Shown here piece after piece: positions 55,977-64,000 of a stretch of DNA of 64,000 nt; position 1 is the stretch's first letter, and every line of letters begins with the position of its first letter. The stretch spans positions 13,501 to 77,500 of the forward strand of contig NZ_JAKOOW010000026.1 in NCBI RefSeq assembly GCF_022288825.1, in the 5' to 3' direction. A program made the translations under genes and the position numbers. Below the pieces are notes generated by a model. It was not told the origin of the DNA. It saw only the letters and a list, made by a program, of their open reading frames with translations, and made no database searches. This stretch comes from Kingella pumchi (GTDB taxonomy: Bacteria > Pseudomonadota > Gammaproteobacteria > Burkholderiales > Neisseriaceae).

Positions 55977-56654
55977 ATGACCACGATTTTACACATTGAT
56001 TCCAGCGCCCGCAGCGGCATTTCCGGCGAAGACGCCTACGGCTCGCACACCCGCCGTTTAAGCGCGCGCTTTGTCCGCCGCTGGCAGCAGGCAAGCCCCG
56101 ACAGCCGCATCGTTTACCGCGACGTCGGCCAGAACCCGCCCGCGCCGGTGAGCGGCCGCTGGATACACGCCGCCTTTACCCCGAGCGAAGCGCGCGAACC
56201 GTGGATGAACGAAGTACTGCGCGAAAGCGACGCGCTGGTGGACGAGCTGATCGCCGCCGACATCATCGTGGCCGGCGTACCGATGTATAACTTCGCACCG
56301 CCCGCTCAGTTTAAAGCCTATATCGACAACATCGTACGCGTCGGCCGCACCTTCGGCTTCGACCGCAACCGCAGCGGCAAGCCCTATTGGCCGATGCTTG
56401 CAGGCAGCGGCAAACGCCTGCTGCTGCTCTCTTCGCGCGGCGATTACGGCTACGACAGCGGCCAGGCCGATTACGCCAACCACGTCGAAGCCTCGGTGCG
56501 CACCGCCTTTGCCTATATCGGCATTACCGACGTGCAAAGCATTGCGGCGGAATACGACGAATTCGGCGGCGAGCGTTTGCAGCAGTCGCTGGCGGAGGCG
56601 GAAAGCGCCGTGGCGCGTTTGGCAGATGAATGGCTGGCGCAAACGGCCGGCTAG
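55977..56654 (+). CDS. azoR: FMN-dependent NADH:quinone oxidoreductase/azoreductase
   Basis: The 225-residue flavodoxin-fold enzyme reduces quinones and azo compounds with NADH. The start at 55977 follows GGAGAG and gives MTTILHIDSSARSGISGED. The motif VAGVPMYNFAPPAQFKAYIDNIVRVGRTFGF binds FMN in this family, followed by LLLSSRGDYGYDSGQADYANHVEASVRTAFAYIGI. It is divergent from the LysR gene. Confidence 0.93.
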   Translation: MTTILHIDSSARSGISGEDAYGSHTRRLSARFVRRWQQASPDSRIVYRDVGQNPPAPVSGRWIHAAFTPSEAREPWMNEVLRESDALVDELIAADIIVAGVPMYNFAPPAQFKAYIDNIVRVGRTFGFDRNRSGKPYWPMLAGSGKRLLLLSSRGDYGYDSGQADYANHVEASVRTAFAYIGITDVQSIAAEYDEFGGERLQQSLAEAESAVARLADEWLAQTAG

Positions 56655-56669
56655 AATAGCCGGATAAGG

Positions 56670-56713
56670 AAAGCAGCCTGAAAACTGTATCGGAGGTTTT
56701 CAGGCTGCCTGTT
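56670..56713. terminator. DUS inverted-pair hairpin between azoR and the RhuM gene
   Basis: AAAGCAGCCTGAAAACTG and GGTTTTCAGGCTGCCTGTTT face each other. Confidence 0.65.
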
Positions 56714-56722
56714 TGGGCGCAC

Positions 56723-57733
56723 TCAATCATTACGGCGGCCAAAATCCAAAAGCTCGGCGATGTCGTTTTCGCCCTGCTGCTCTTTGATGGCGCGTTGTGC
56801 GGCGGCGTAGCGTTCGTATTCGGCAGCGGCTTTTTTGTCGACCTGTTTTTTGCTGATGGCGCCTGCGCCTTGCAGCACGTTGCGGTCGTTAAACTGCAAA
56901 AACTGGTCTAATTTTTCCTGCCAGTCGCGCAAAAACACCTGTTTTTTGCGTTTAGACTGGTCTTCGGCGAAATCCAGCCACATGGTTACGATGCGGTTTA
57001 GTTCGCTGACTTCTTCTTGGTTCAGATAGTTTTTGGCGGTTTTGATGTCGGTTTTGCGCACATGACCGGTGGCGGTGTGGGTCAGACCCATCAGGGGCTG
57101 CGATGCATTGGCGCGGCGGTAGATGATTTCGGCGGCGGTGTGCCCCGTGCAGGCAAAATGCAGCTTGTTTTGGATGGTCTGGAAAAAGCGGGTGGTGTCT
57201 TTGAAATCCGGCTGATAGTCGGCCGCCAACGCGAAAATCTCGCGCACGCGCAGGTAAACGCGCTTTTCGCTGGCGCGGATGTCGCGGATGCGCTCGAGCA
57301 GTTCGTCGAAATAATCGGGCGCGGCCACCGTGCCGACGGGCGGGTTTTTCAGACGTTCGTCGTCAATGGCAAAGCCCTTTTGCAGATACTCGCCCAAAGT
57401 GCGCGTTGCCCATTGGCGAAACTGCGTGCCGCGTGTGGAGCGCACGCGGTAGCCGATGGCGATAATCATGGGTAGGGTGTAGTGGGCGATTTCGCGGCGG
57501 ATTTTTCTGCCACCTTCGGTTTGAACTATTGAGTAATACTCAATAGTTGCTCGCTCAGACAATTCACCCTCGGCTGTTATTGCCTTGATATGTTTGTTGA
57601 TATTGGAGACGGTTGTTTGGTACAGCGCGGCAATTTCTGCCTGCGTCAGCCAAAGCTGCCCGCCCAGCTCGCGTAAAACAAATTGGGCTTCGCCGTCTTG
57701 GGTGGTGTAAAGAATCAGGGTGTTGTCGGTCAT
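56723..57733 (-). CDS. RhuM-family protein
   Basis: The 336-residue protein matches the RhuM family named from Salmonella pathogenicity island 3. It has an N-terminal LWLTQAEIAALYQTTVSNINKHI (DNA-binding-like), then YHTLPMIIAIGYRVRSTRGTQFRQWATRTLGEYLQKGF-type residues (about 85-120) typical of the family. The C-terminal half is helical and charged. The molecular function is not established; members often lie in accessory regions. No signal peptide is present. It stands alone between azoR and proS. Confidence 0.88.
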   Translation of the reverse strand: MTDNTLILYTTQDGEAQFVLRELGGQLWLTQAEIAALYQTTVSNINKHIKAITAEGELSERATIEYYSIVQTEGGRKIRREIAHYTLPMIIAIGYRVRSTRGTQFRQWATRTLGEYLQKGFAIDDERLKNPPVGTVAAPDYFDELLERIRDIRASEKRVYLRVREIFALAADYQPDFKDTTRFFQTIQNKLHFACTGHTAAEIIYRRANASQPLMGLTHTATGHVRKTDIKTAKNYLNQEEVSELNRIVTMWLDFAEDQSKRKKQVFLRDWQEKLDQFLQFNDRNVLQGAGAISKKQVDKKAAAEYERYAAAQRAIKEQQGENDIAELLDFGRRND

Positions 57734-57751
57734 TTTGCTTTTCCGGTTGGA

Positions 57752-57795
57752 AACAGGCCGTCTGAAATGCTGTTGATGCTTTCAGACGGCCTTTG
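57752..57795. terminator. DUS inverted-pair terminator between proS and the RhuM gene
   Basis: AGGCCGTCTGAAATGC and GCTTTCAGACGGCCTTT face each other. This pair uses the AGGCCGTCTGAA dialect, whereas the one at 56670 uses the other. Confidence 0.75.
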
Positions 57796-57807
57796 CGTTT
57801 CGCGGCT

Positions 57808-59526
57808 TTAAGCCTGTTTCACCGCTGCGGCTACTTTGGCGGCGGCTTCATCCAGCGCGATGCTTTGCGCTTGGCTGTCGGTGCGGCGGGCGTATTCGAC
57901 TTGGCCTTCTTTCAAGCCCCGATCGCCAATCACGAGGCGGTGGGGGATGCCCAAGAGTTCGCTGTCGTTGAGCAGTACGCCGGCGCGCTCGTCCCTGTCG
58001 TCGAGCAATACGTCCACACCGGCGGCTTGCAATTCGGCGTAAAGGCGGTCGGCGGCTTCGCGCACGGCGTCGGATTTTTTGTAGTTCATCGGCACGATCA
58101 CGGCTTGGAAGGGTGCCATGGCGTCGGTCCAGATGATGCCGCGCTCGTCGTTGTTTTGCTCGATGGCGGCGGCGACGATGCGGGTGATGCCGATGCCGTA
58201 GCAGCCCATTTCCATGATTTGCGCTTTGCCGTTGTTGTCGAGGAAACTGGCGTTCATGGCGGCGGAGTATTTGTCGCGCAATTGGAAAACGTGGCCGACT
58301 TCGATGCCGCGCGCGAGTTTCAGGCTGCCTTGCCCGTCGGGGCTTGCGTCGCCCTCGACTACATTACGCAAGTCGGCAAACTCGGGCTCGGCGGCGTCGC
58401 GGCCGAAGTTGAAACCGGTGTAGTGCCAGCCGTTGTCGTTGGCGCCGATCACCCAATCCGCGCCTTTTTCGACGGCAAAATCGGCGTAAACCTTGCCTTT
58501 AAAGCCGACCGGGCCGAGCGAGCCGCCGTCTGCGCCGAATTGGGCGCGGATAAGTTCGGGCGCGGCCATCGTCAGCGGGGCTTTTACGCCGTCGAGTTTT
58601 TCGGCTTTGATGTCGTTGAACTCATGGTCGCCGCGCAGCAGCAGCAACACGAGTTCGCCTTCGTTTTCGCCTTCAACGACGATGGATTTGAGCGTCTGTT
58701 CAACCGGAATATTGAGAAATTCCACCAGAGACGCGATGGTTTTGACGTCGGGGGTGTGGACTTTTTCCAGCGTTTTTTCAGGCTGCCTGCGTTCGCCAGA
58801 GAGACGCAAAGTCGGCGCCAGCTCGATATTGGCGGCGTAATCGGAAGTGTCGCTGTAGGCAATCACGTCTTCGCCGCTTTCGGCCAACACTTGAAATTCG
58901 TGCGAGCCGGTGCCGCCGATGCTGCCGGTGTCGGCGGCGACGGGGCGGTAGTTCAGCCCCAGACGGTCGAAGATGCGGCAGTAGGCGTCGTACATCGGCT
59001 GGTAGCCGTCGCGCACCAGCGATTCGTAGTCGGCGTGGAAGGAGTAGGCGTCTTTCATCACAAATTCGCGCGCGCGCATCACGCCGAAACGCGGGCGCAC
59101 TTCGTCGCGGAATTTGGTTTGGATGTGGTAAAAGTTTTGCGGCAGCTGCTTGTAGCTGGTGATTTCTTTGCGCACGATGTCGGTGATGACTTCTTCGCAG
59201 GTCGGCCCCATGCAGAAATCGCGCTCGTGGCGGTCTTTGAGGCGCAAGAGTTCTTTGCCGTAAAACTCCCAGCGGCCGGATTCCTGCCACAATTCGGCAG
59301 GCTGCACCACGGGCATCAGCAATTCGACGCTGCCGGCGTGGTTCATCTCTTCGCGCACGATGTGTTCAACCTTGCGCAACACGCGCAGACCCATCGGCAT
59401 CCAGGTGTACAAACCGGAGGCGTTGGCTTTGATCAAACCGGCGCGAATCATCAGCTTGTGGCTGGCCAGGGCGGCTTCGGCGGGGGCTTCTTTTAAAGTG
59501 GAAATGAAAAATTGGCTGGCTTTCAT
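57808..59526 (-). CDS. proS: Prolyl-tRNA synthetase
   Basis: This 572-residue bacterial-type class II synthetase has motif 2 region [28 protein letters not shown], an editing/insertion domain in the middle (about residues 230-400) and motif 3 [13 protein letters not shown]. The N-terminus [18 protein letters not shown] is typical. Because it is essential, it anchors this end of the window as core chromosome. Confidence 0.98.
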   Translation of the reverse strand: MKASQFFISTLKEAPAEAALASHKLMIRAGLIKANASGLYTWMPMGLRVLRKVEHIVREEMNHAGSVELLMPVVQPAELWQESGRWEFYGKELLRLKDRHERDFCMGPTCEEVITDIVRKEITSYKQLPQNFYHIQTKFRDEVRPRFGVMRAREFVMKDAYSFHADYESLVRDGYQPMYDAYCRIFDRLGLNYRPVAADTGSIGGTGSHEFQVLAESGEDVIAYSDTSDYAANIELAPTLRLSGERRQPEKTLEKVHTPDVKTIASLVEFLNIPVEQTLKSIVVEGENEGELVLLLLRGDHEFNDIKAEKLDGVKAPLTMAAPELIRAQFGADGGSLGPVGFKGKVYADFAVEKGADWVIGANDNGWHYTGFNFGRDAAEPEFADLRNVVEGDASPDGQGSLKLARGIEVGHVFQLRDKYSAAMNASFLDNNGKAQIMEMGCYGIGITRIVAAAIEQNNDERGIIWTDAMAPFQAVIVPMNYKKSDAVREAADRLYAELQAAGVDVLLDDRDERAGVLLNDSELLGIPHRLVIGDRGLKEGQVEYARRTDSQAQSIALDEAAAKVAAAVKQA

Positions 59527-59604
59527 GGCGGCGGTTCCGTTGTCAGATCATGTAAAGACGCGATTGTAGCAAGGTTTGGCGGCTTTCAGGCTGCTTTGCT
59601 TGCG

Positions 59605-59700
59605 GGTAGGGCGTGTTGACAACCAACATGGCGGCTTTGGCGCCATAAAACGGCATCTGCCGCGTTAAAAATACTCGCCTATGGACGGCACACGTTCTAG
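59605..59700. repeat. Possible degenerate mobile-element or repeat relic
   Basis: The segment from TAGGGCGTGTTGACAACCAA to GGACGGCACACGTTCTAGG fits no gene. Its minus strand encodes RVPSIGEYF before a stop. I recall similar GGGCGTGTTGAC and VPSIGEYF sequences scattered in neisserial genomes, but I cannot name the element. Confidence 0.3.
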
Positions 59701-59764
59701 GCAGCCTGAAAGCGGTTGAACACTTTCAGGCTGCCTTTTTGATAAGCCGCTTTGGTTTCCGGCT

Positions 59765-60565
59765 TTAATTGTCGGCGGCAAATGCGCCCAGGTCTTCGCG
59801 GCGGTCGAACAGGGCTTTGACCGGCGGCTGGTGGCTGATGCCGATGACAAGGGTGTCGGGCAGCTCGCTTTTGAGTAGGCGCAGCAGGGCGGTGGCGGAG
59901 TCGTCGTCGAGCTGGTTGGTGGCTTCGTCGAGAAACAGGATGTCGGGGCGGGCGATTAGGGCGCGGGCGAGGCTGACGCGCTGCTGTTCGCCGCCGGAGA
60001 GGGTTTTGTGCCAGTCTTCTTCGCTGTGCAGGCATTCTTTCAGACGGCCGAGGCCGACTTTTTCAAGGGCGGCGGCAACGGCGTCGTCTTGCCTGCTGCC
60101 CTCGGGCGGGGCGGGGTAGCGGACGAGGTTGGCCAGGGTGTCCTGCGGCAGGTAGGGGCGCTGCGGCAGGAACAGGCTGCGCGCGCCTTCGATGCTGAAC
60201 TGGCCGGCGTAATACGGCCACAGGCCGGCAAGGGTGCGCATCAGGGTGGTTTTGCCGATGCCGCTGCGGCCGTCGAGCAGCAGCCATTCGGGCGCGGCGG
60301 CGTTGAGATTAAGATGGTGCAGCAGGGGGCGACCTTCGGCGGTGTGGAGGTTTAAGGCGCGGATGGTGAGCAGGGTTTCAGGCTGCTTTGGGTTGGCGGC
60401 GGGGAGGTCGTCTGAAAGGTTTTCAGACTGCCTTTGGGCTTTCGGGCTGCTGGTGATGCTGTCTGCAACCTGCTCCCTCCCCTGCGCTTGCGCGGGGGAG
60501 GGTTGGGGTGGGGTGTTGTTTCGGCAGAAACAATATTGGCGGATGTGTCGGCGGTTTGCCCCCAC
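59765..60565 (-). CDS. ATPase part of a split SbmA/YddA-like ABC transporter
   Basis: This frame encodes a nucleotide-binding domain with Walker A GRSGIGKTTLMR, the signature LSGGEQQR, Walker B ILFLDEATNQLDDDS and an H-loop His in ISHQP. In YddA-type transporters this domain follows the membrane domain in one chain of about 560-590 residues. Here it is in a different frame from the membrane part and begins at a GTG inside a repeat element, with AGGGCTAGG upstream as a poor ribosome-binding site. The first 65 residues are repeat and DUS translation. It may be made separately, by frameshift, or not at all. Confidence 0.8.
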   Translation of the reverse strand: MGANRRHIRQYCFCRNNTPPQPSPAQAQGREQVADSITSSPKAQRQSENLSDDLPAANPKQPETLLTIRALNLHTAEGRPLLHHLNLNAAAPEWLLLDGRSGIGKTTLMRTLAGLWPYYAGQFSIEGARSLFLPQRPYLPQDTLANLVRYPAPPEGSRQDDAVAAALEKVGLGRLKECLHSEEDWHKTLSGGEQQRVSLARALIARPDILFLDEATNQLDDDSATALLRLLKSELPDTLVIGISHQPPVKALFDRREDLGAFAADN

Positions 60566-61659
60566 CCTAGCCCTCCCCCGCAGGCGGGGGAGGGAACGGC
60601 AGTTTCAGGCTGCCTGCTGTCGGCGGGGACTTGGTCGAGGGCAGCCTGAAAGTGGGCGAGACGCTCGACGACGGCGGCCCATTCGATGATGCGTTTGTAG
60701 TAGTCCATAAACCAGCCGAAGCCGTCTTGGACGTTGGAGAAGGCGCTGCGGGCTTTCATCATGTCGCCGAAGCTCATGCTGTGGGCGAGGTACATGGGCA
60801 GGGTGGCGATGATGGGGATGAACATCGACAGGTGCAGGTAGGCGGCGGAGAAGCTTTCAAGATAGAACTCGCGCCGTATCAGGCCGCGCCAGTTGTTTTT
60901 GACGGCGGCAAAGCGGTGCAACAGGCGGCTTTGTTCGGCGTTTTCGCCGTGGTATAGGGCGATTTGTTCGGCGTGGTCGCGCACGCGCAGCAGGGTGGCG
61001 CGGTAGTCGGCTTCGCGGTGCTGGCGCTCGATGTTCAGGGGTTGCAGTTTGCGGCCGATCAGGTGGGTGAGCAGGGTGCAGGCGGCGGAGTAGGCGAGCG
61101 CAATCCAGACGAGATAGCCTTTGACGGTGATGCTGTGGCCGAACAAGACAAAGGTTTGCACGCCGGAGAGCTGCCACAGGATTTCGATAAAGACGCCGAG
61201 TTTGGCGGCGTTCATAATGAAGTATTTGAAAAGGTCGATGCTTTTTTCCGACAGCAGGGCGATGTCTTCGGCGATGCGCTGGTCGGGGTTGTCGGGCTCG
61301 CCGGCAAGTTGCAGGCGGTAGTGTTTGTGGCCGCCGAGCCAGTCGGTTTGGAATTGGCCGGTGAGGTGTTCGCGCCAGCGGAAAAGCAGGACTTTGCGCA
61401 GCCAGTTGCCGCAGGCGACGAAGGCGGTTACGAGGGTGATGTAAACGAGGTATTCGAGTATCAGCGCGGGCATGGCGCGGCCGTCGAAGGCGGCCAGGGC
61501 GTCGTAGAAGGTTTTGTTCCAGTCGGTAATCAGCACGCCGACGCGGACGATGGCCAGCGAGAAGCCGACAACGGCGGCCAAAAGCAGCCAGTTGTACCAG
61601 GGGTTTTGCCGCAGCCAGAAGGGGGCGGCAAGGGTAAGGAAGCGGCGGAGGGTTTTCAT
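60352..61659 (-). CDS. Membrane part of a split SbmA/YddA-like ABC transporter
   Basis: The first 340 residues form the ABC-transporter membrane domain of type 2: several hydrophobic helices (for example FGWFMDYYKRIIEW near the end), and the conserved WLRKVLLFRWREHLTGQFQTDWLGG with NPDQRIAEDI. The frame then enters a repeat element (60474-60596), translated as PSPACGGGLGWG, and ends soon after. The ATPase domain follows in another frame. The start ATG at 61659 gives MKTLRRFLTLAAPFWLRQNPW. The neighbouring TonB receptor suggests an exported or imported siderophore or peptide. Confidence 0.82.
   Translation of the reverse strand: MKTLRRFLTLAAPFWLRQNPWYNWLLLAAVVGFSLAIVRVGVLITDWNKTFYDALAAFDGRAMPALILEYLVYITLVTAFVACGNWLRKVLLFRWREHLTGQFQTDWLGGHKHYRLQLAGEPDNPDQRIAEDIALLSEKSIDLFKYFIMNAAKLGVFIEILWQLSGVQTFVLFGHSITVKGYLVWIALAYSAACTLLTHLIGRKLQPLNIERQHREADYRATLLRVRDHAEQIALYHGENAEQSRLLHRFAAVKNNWRGLIRREFYLESFSAAYLHLSMFIPIIATLPMYLAHSMSFGDMMKARSAFSNVQDGFGWFMDYYKRIIEWAAVVERLAHFQAALDQVPADSRQPETAVPSPACGGGLGWGQTADTSANIVSAETTPHPNPPPRKRRGGSRLQTASPAARKPKGSLKTFQTTSPPPTQSSLKPCSPSAP
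60474..60596. repeat. CCCTCCCC...GGGGGAGGGA repeat, copy 4, inside an ABC transporter gene
   Basis: The ends TCCCTCCCCTGCGC and CGCAGGCGGGGGAGGGA match the ends of the copies at 7402, 8441 and 9751 but in the opposite orientation. The centre differs (GTTGTTTCGGCAGAAACAAT, itself a hairpin). It sits exactly where the linker between the membrane and ATPase domains should be. Confidence 0.7.
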
Positions 61660-61676
61660 GGTTCTGCCAAGATGGG

Positions 61677-61712
61677 AAGGCAGCCTGAAAGGTTTTCAGG
61701 CTGCCTTTGGGG
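61677..61712 (-). terminator. DUS inverted-pair hairpin between the receptor and the ABC gene
   Basis: AAGGCAGCCTGAAAGG and GGTTTTCAGGCTGCCTTTGG face each other. An ATGCCGTCTGAA and a facing TTCAGACGGC copy follow at 61720-61748. Confidence 0.6.
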
Positions 61713-61753
61713 TGGGAGATGCCGTCTGAAAAGGGGATTCAGACGGCTGAGGT

Positions 61754-63970
61754 TTAGAACTTGTAGTTGACTCTGAACATCAGGTTGCGCGGTTCGCCGT
61801 AGTAGTTGTTGGCGCCTTTGCTGCTGACTTTGTTGTTCTCGTAGTAGTAACGGTTGAACAGGTTGGTGGAAATCAGCGACAGCTTGAGGTTTTTGCTCGG
61901 CTGGTAATCAACATTGGCGTTGAATACGGCATAGCCGCCGCGGCTTACGCCATAGAGGCTGGCGGTTTTGCTTTGGGCGCTTACGCCGCCGCCGACTGTC
62001 CATTTCCTATCGGCAAAGGGCAGGTTGTAGCTGGTGTACAGGCGCAGCATGTGTTGCGGCGTGTGGCGGCTGAAGTTGGTGCCTTTGGGGGTGTTGCCGC
62101 GCGCTTCGGCTTCCAGATATTTGCTGTTGTTGAGCGTATAGCCGGCAAAGATTTTCCAATCTGCGGTCAGGTTGCCGGAGATTTCGGCTTCGATGCCGCG
62201 GCTGCGTACTTTGCCTACCGGCTCCCAATACCATTTCTGCTCGGCGGTGTCGTACACCTGCACGGCGCGGTTGTCTTGTTCGATGTCAAATAGGGCTACC
62301 GAGGTGTTGAGCTTGCGGTTGAGCCATTCGCCTTTCCAGCCGATTTCGTAGTTGGCGCCGACAACGGGATCAAGATACTGCTTGTTGCGGTCTTGGTTGC
62401 TGTTGGGTTTGAAAATCGAGGTGTAGCTGGCGTACAGGCTTTGCTGCGGCGTCAAATCGTAGGTAAGGGCGAAGTAGGGGTTAAAGCGCACAGTTTTGCG
62501 GTCGGTAACGCTGTCGGGATCGTTATCTACGCTGCCGGCCGTATAGAAATAATCGGTAACGTAGTGCGACTTGATGTGGTTCCAGCGCGTGCCGGCCATA
62601 ATGTGCAGCTTGTCGGTAGGGTTCAGACGCAAGCCCAGCAGCAGGGCGTGGGCGGTTTTTTTCGACTTGGTTTCCCAGTACATCTGATAAGGCACGGCAT
62701 CCCAGCTTGCCGGCTCGGCCACTTCGCTGCCGGTAAAGGTCATCGGATCGAAAGAGCCGCGGTAGTTGTATTGGCGGCGTTTGCCGTTGTTCAGAGTGCG
62801 GGTCAGCGTGTATTCGGTAAAGATTTCGTGGGTTTTGCCGAAGAGTTCGAATTTGCCGTTCAGATTGTTTTTAAAGGTGAACTGCTTTTCGTCGTTGTCG
62901 TAGCGGGAGAGCCAGCCTGAAGCGAGCTTGCCGCCGGTGGTGTAGCCCGGGTAGGTAGTGGCGGTATTGTAGATGCCGCCGACTTTCTTGGTGTTTTCGT
63001 TGTAGTTGTAGTCAAGTTTGCCGGTGTAGCGCCAGTTGTCGTTGAGATAGTGTTCAAGTTCGACAAAGACATTGGCTTTGTCGTACACGCCTTTGTTCCA
63101 GTTGTAGCCGAGGAAGATGTCGCGCGGCAGACCCAGTGCCACGCCCCAATCGTCGGGTTTGGTGTTTTTGCGCTGGTAGAGACCGCCCCAAGTCAGGGTA
63201 GTGGCTTCGCCAAGCTGGGCGTCCATTACGCCGTAGAGGGTGCCGTTGCCGCCTTTGACACGGTCTTTGAAGTTTTTGTCGCGCTCAAGGGCAACCACGG
63301 CGCGGCCGCGCAAGGTGCCGTTTTCGTTGAGTGCGCCGGAGAAGTCGCCGGCGGTGCGGATTTTGCCGAAGCGGTCAACCTGCACTTCGCCCTGCAGCTG
63401 GCGGTTGGAAGTGGGGCGTTTGCGTACGGCGTTTACCGTGCCGCCGGGTTCGCCGTTGGCCTGGGTCAGGCCGGTGGCGCCGCGCACCACTTCGATATGG
63501 TCGTAAATGGCGATGTCGCTCATGCTTTGCGCATCGTACATCGGGTTGTTGATCGCACCGGGCACGGTGGACGATACGCCGTCTTCTTCAATCTGGTCGA
63601 TGTAAAAGCCGCGCGATTGGAAACGGGAGATGCCGCCGTCGCGGATGACGTTGACGCTGGTGGTGGTTTTCAGCGCGTCCACCATATTGGTGATGCCCTG
63701 CTGCTCGATTTGCGTTTTGGTAATCACGCTTACCGACTGCGGCGTTTCTTTGGGCGATAGCGCTAGGCCGGTGGTGGTGCGCATGGCGGAGGTGGTGTAG
63801 GAATTGCGGTTTTCGGTGCGGGTGGAGCGGTTAACGCCCTGTACGCTCACGGTTTGCAGGCTTTGGCCGTTGTCGGCGGCGGCGGTGTCGTCGGCCGCTG
63901 CGGGCAGGGCGATTAGGGCGGACAGGGTAGTCAGAACGATAGGTTTGAGGGTGGGGCGGATGCCGGACAT
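61754..63970 (-). CDS. TonB-dependent siderophore receptor (FhuE/FpvA-like)
   Basis: The 738-residue outer-membrane protein has a signal peptide (to about residue 26, ALPAAA-D), a plug domain with ETPQSVSVITKTQIEQQG, FQSRGFYIDQIEEDGV and HIEVVRGATGLTQANGEPGGTVNAVRKRP, and a beta-barrel ending in Phe (MFRVNYKF). This matches the TIGR01783 siderophore type used for hydroxamates and pyoverdine, unlike the FepA-like receptor at 10.4 kb. The split ABC transporter lies 95 bases downstream on the same strand. The last 30 bases of the window are the start of its upstream region. Confidence 0.94.
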   Translation of the reverse strand: MSGIRPTLKPIVLTTLSALIALPAAADDTAAADNGQSLQTVSVQGVNRSTRTENRNSYTTSAMRTTTGLALSPKETPQSVSVITKTQIEQQGITNMVDALKTTTSVNVIRDGGISRFQSRGFYIDQIEEDGVSSTVPGAINNPMYDAQSMSDIAIYDHIEVVRGATGLTQANGEPGGTVNAVRKRPTSNRQLQGEVQVDRFGKIRTAGDFSGALNENGTLRGRAVVALERDKNFKDRVKGGNGTLYGVMDAQLGEATTLTWGGLYQRKNTKPDDWGVALGLPRDIFLGYNWNKGVYDKANVFVELEHYLNDNWRYTGKLDYNYNENTKKVGGIYNTATTYPGYTTGGKLASGWLSRYDNDEKQFTFKNNLNGKFELFGKTHEIFTEYTLTRTLNNGKRRQYNYRGSFDPMTFTGSEVAEPASWDAVPYQMYWETKSKKTAHALLLGLRLNPTDKLHIMAGTRWNHIKSHYVTDYFYTAGSVDNDPDSVTDRKTVRFNPYFALTYDLTPQQSLYASYTSIFKPNSNQDRNKQYLDPVVGANYEIGWKGEWLNRKLNTSVALFDIEQDNRAVQVYDTAEQKWYWEPVGKVRSRGIEAEISGNLTADWKIFAGYTLNNSKYLEAEARGNTPKGTNFSRHTPQHMLRLYTSYNLPFADRKWTVGGGVSAQSKTASLYGVSRGGYAVFNANVDYQPSKNLKLSLISTNLFNRYYYENNKVSSKGANNYYGEPRNLMFRVNYKF

Positions 63971-64000
63971 GGGCGGTCTCTCTGTGTGTGGTAAAAAAAA

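Noticed and set aside
57793..59496. A 567-codon open frame opposite proS
   Set aside because: The minus strand encodes a full-length prolyl-tRNA synthetase; the plus-strand frame is its shadow.

Overview
The window is chromosomal DNA of a Neisseriaceae bacterium. The 12-mer AGGCAGCCTGAA and its complement recur throughout, often as inverted pairs just after genes. From memory this is the Kingella-type dialect of the neisserial DNA uptake sequence (DUS). A second dialect, AGGCCGTCTGAA, is concentrated at about 0.3-10 kb and 57-62 kb. GC content is high and gene density is close to a core genome. An intact mreB-mreC-mreD-mrdA-rodA operon points to a rod-shaped member rather than a coccus. I do not name a species.

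Layout. 0-5.3 kb: molybdenum cofactor region (3' end of moeA, an Asp/Glu racemase, moaA, moaB, a DUF2314-ankyrin protein, mobA, a two-domain molybdate-binding Mop protein). 5.4-12.8 kb: iron-siderophore uptake (substrate-binding protein, ATPase, FecCD permease, FepA-like outer-membrane receptor) interrupted by a flavin oxidoreductase and by several families of small palindromic repeats. 12.9-15.3 kb: hemE, a methyltransferase and gatC. 15.4-21.1 kb: the elongasome operon. 21.1-24.6 kb: an isochorismatase-family hydrolase, riboflavin synthase, a fused double glycosyltransferase, a small acidic protein and a VanZ-like membrane protein. 24.6-28.1 kb: hemN divergent from fnr, then a zinc alcohol dehydrogenase with a Zur-box-like palindrome upstream of its promoter. 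28.2-33.9 kb: DUF2167, MoxR/DUF58, carbonic anhydrase, lolA and a YcxB-like protein. 33.9-36.4 kb: algH-ruvX-DUF2726-kdsA. 36.6-40.8 kb: an HTH-UbiX fusion, dusC, a TIGR01777 epimerase and purM. 40.9-44.8 kb: tonB-exbB-exbD and ubiB. 45-48 kb: a three-gene glycan locus. 48-53.3 kb: rpiA, recB, rnc. 53.4-57.8 kb: a cardiolipin-synthase-like enzyme, a LysR/azoR divergent pair and RhuM. 57.8-64 kb: proS, an SbmA/YddA-like ABC transporter split in two by a repeat, and a second siderophore receptor.

Themes. Iron supply dominates: two TonB-dependent receptors, a siderophore ABC importer, tonB-exbB-exbD, and the haem genes hemE and hemN. Anaerobic or respiratory capacity is suggested by the cofactor genes, FNR and HemN, with a perfect FNR-type palindrome between fnr and hemN. 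Envelope building is represented by the elongasome, kdsA, lolA and glycosyltransferases. The most unusual features are the mixed DUS dialects, DUS copies supplying stop codons and Ala-Ala protein ends, several co-existing REP/MITE-like repeat families (one of which splits an ABC transporter), the HTH-UbiX fusion, and the upstream position of the Zur-like site at the zinc dehydrogenase. No tRNA, rRNA, CRISPR array, prophage or transposase gene was recognised.
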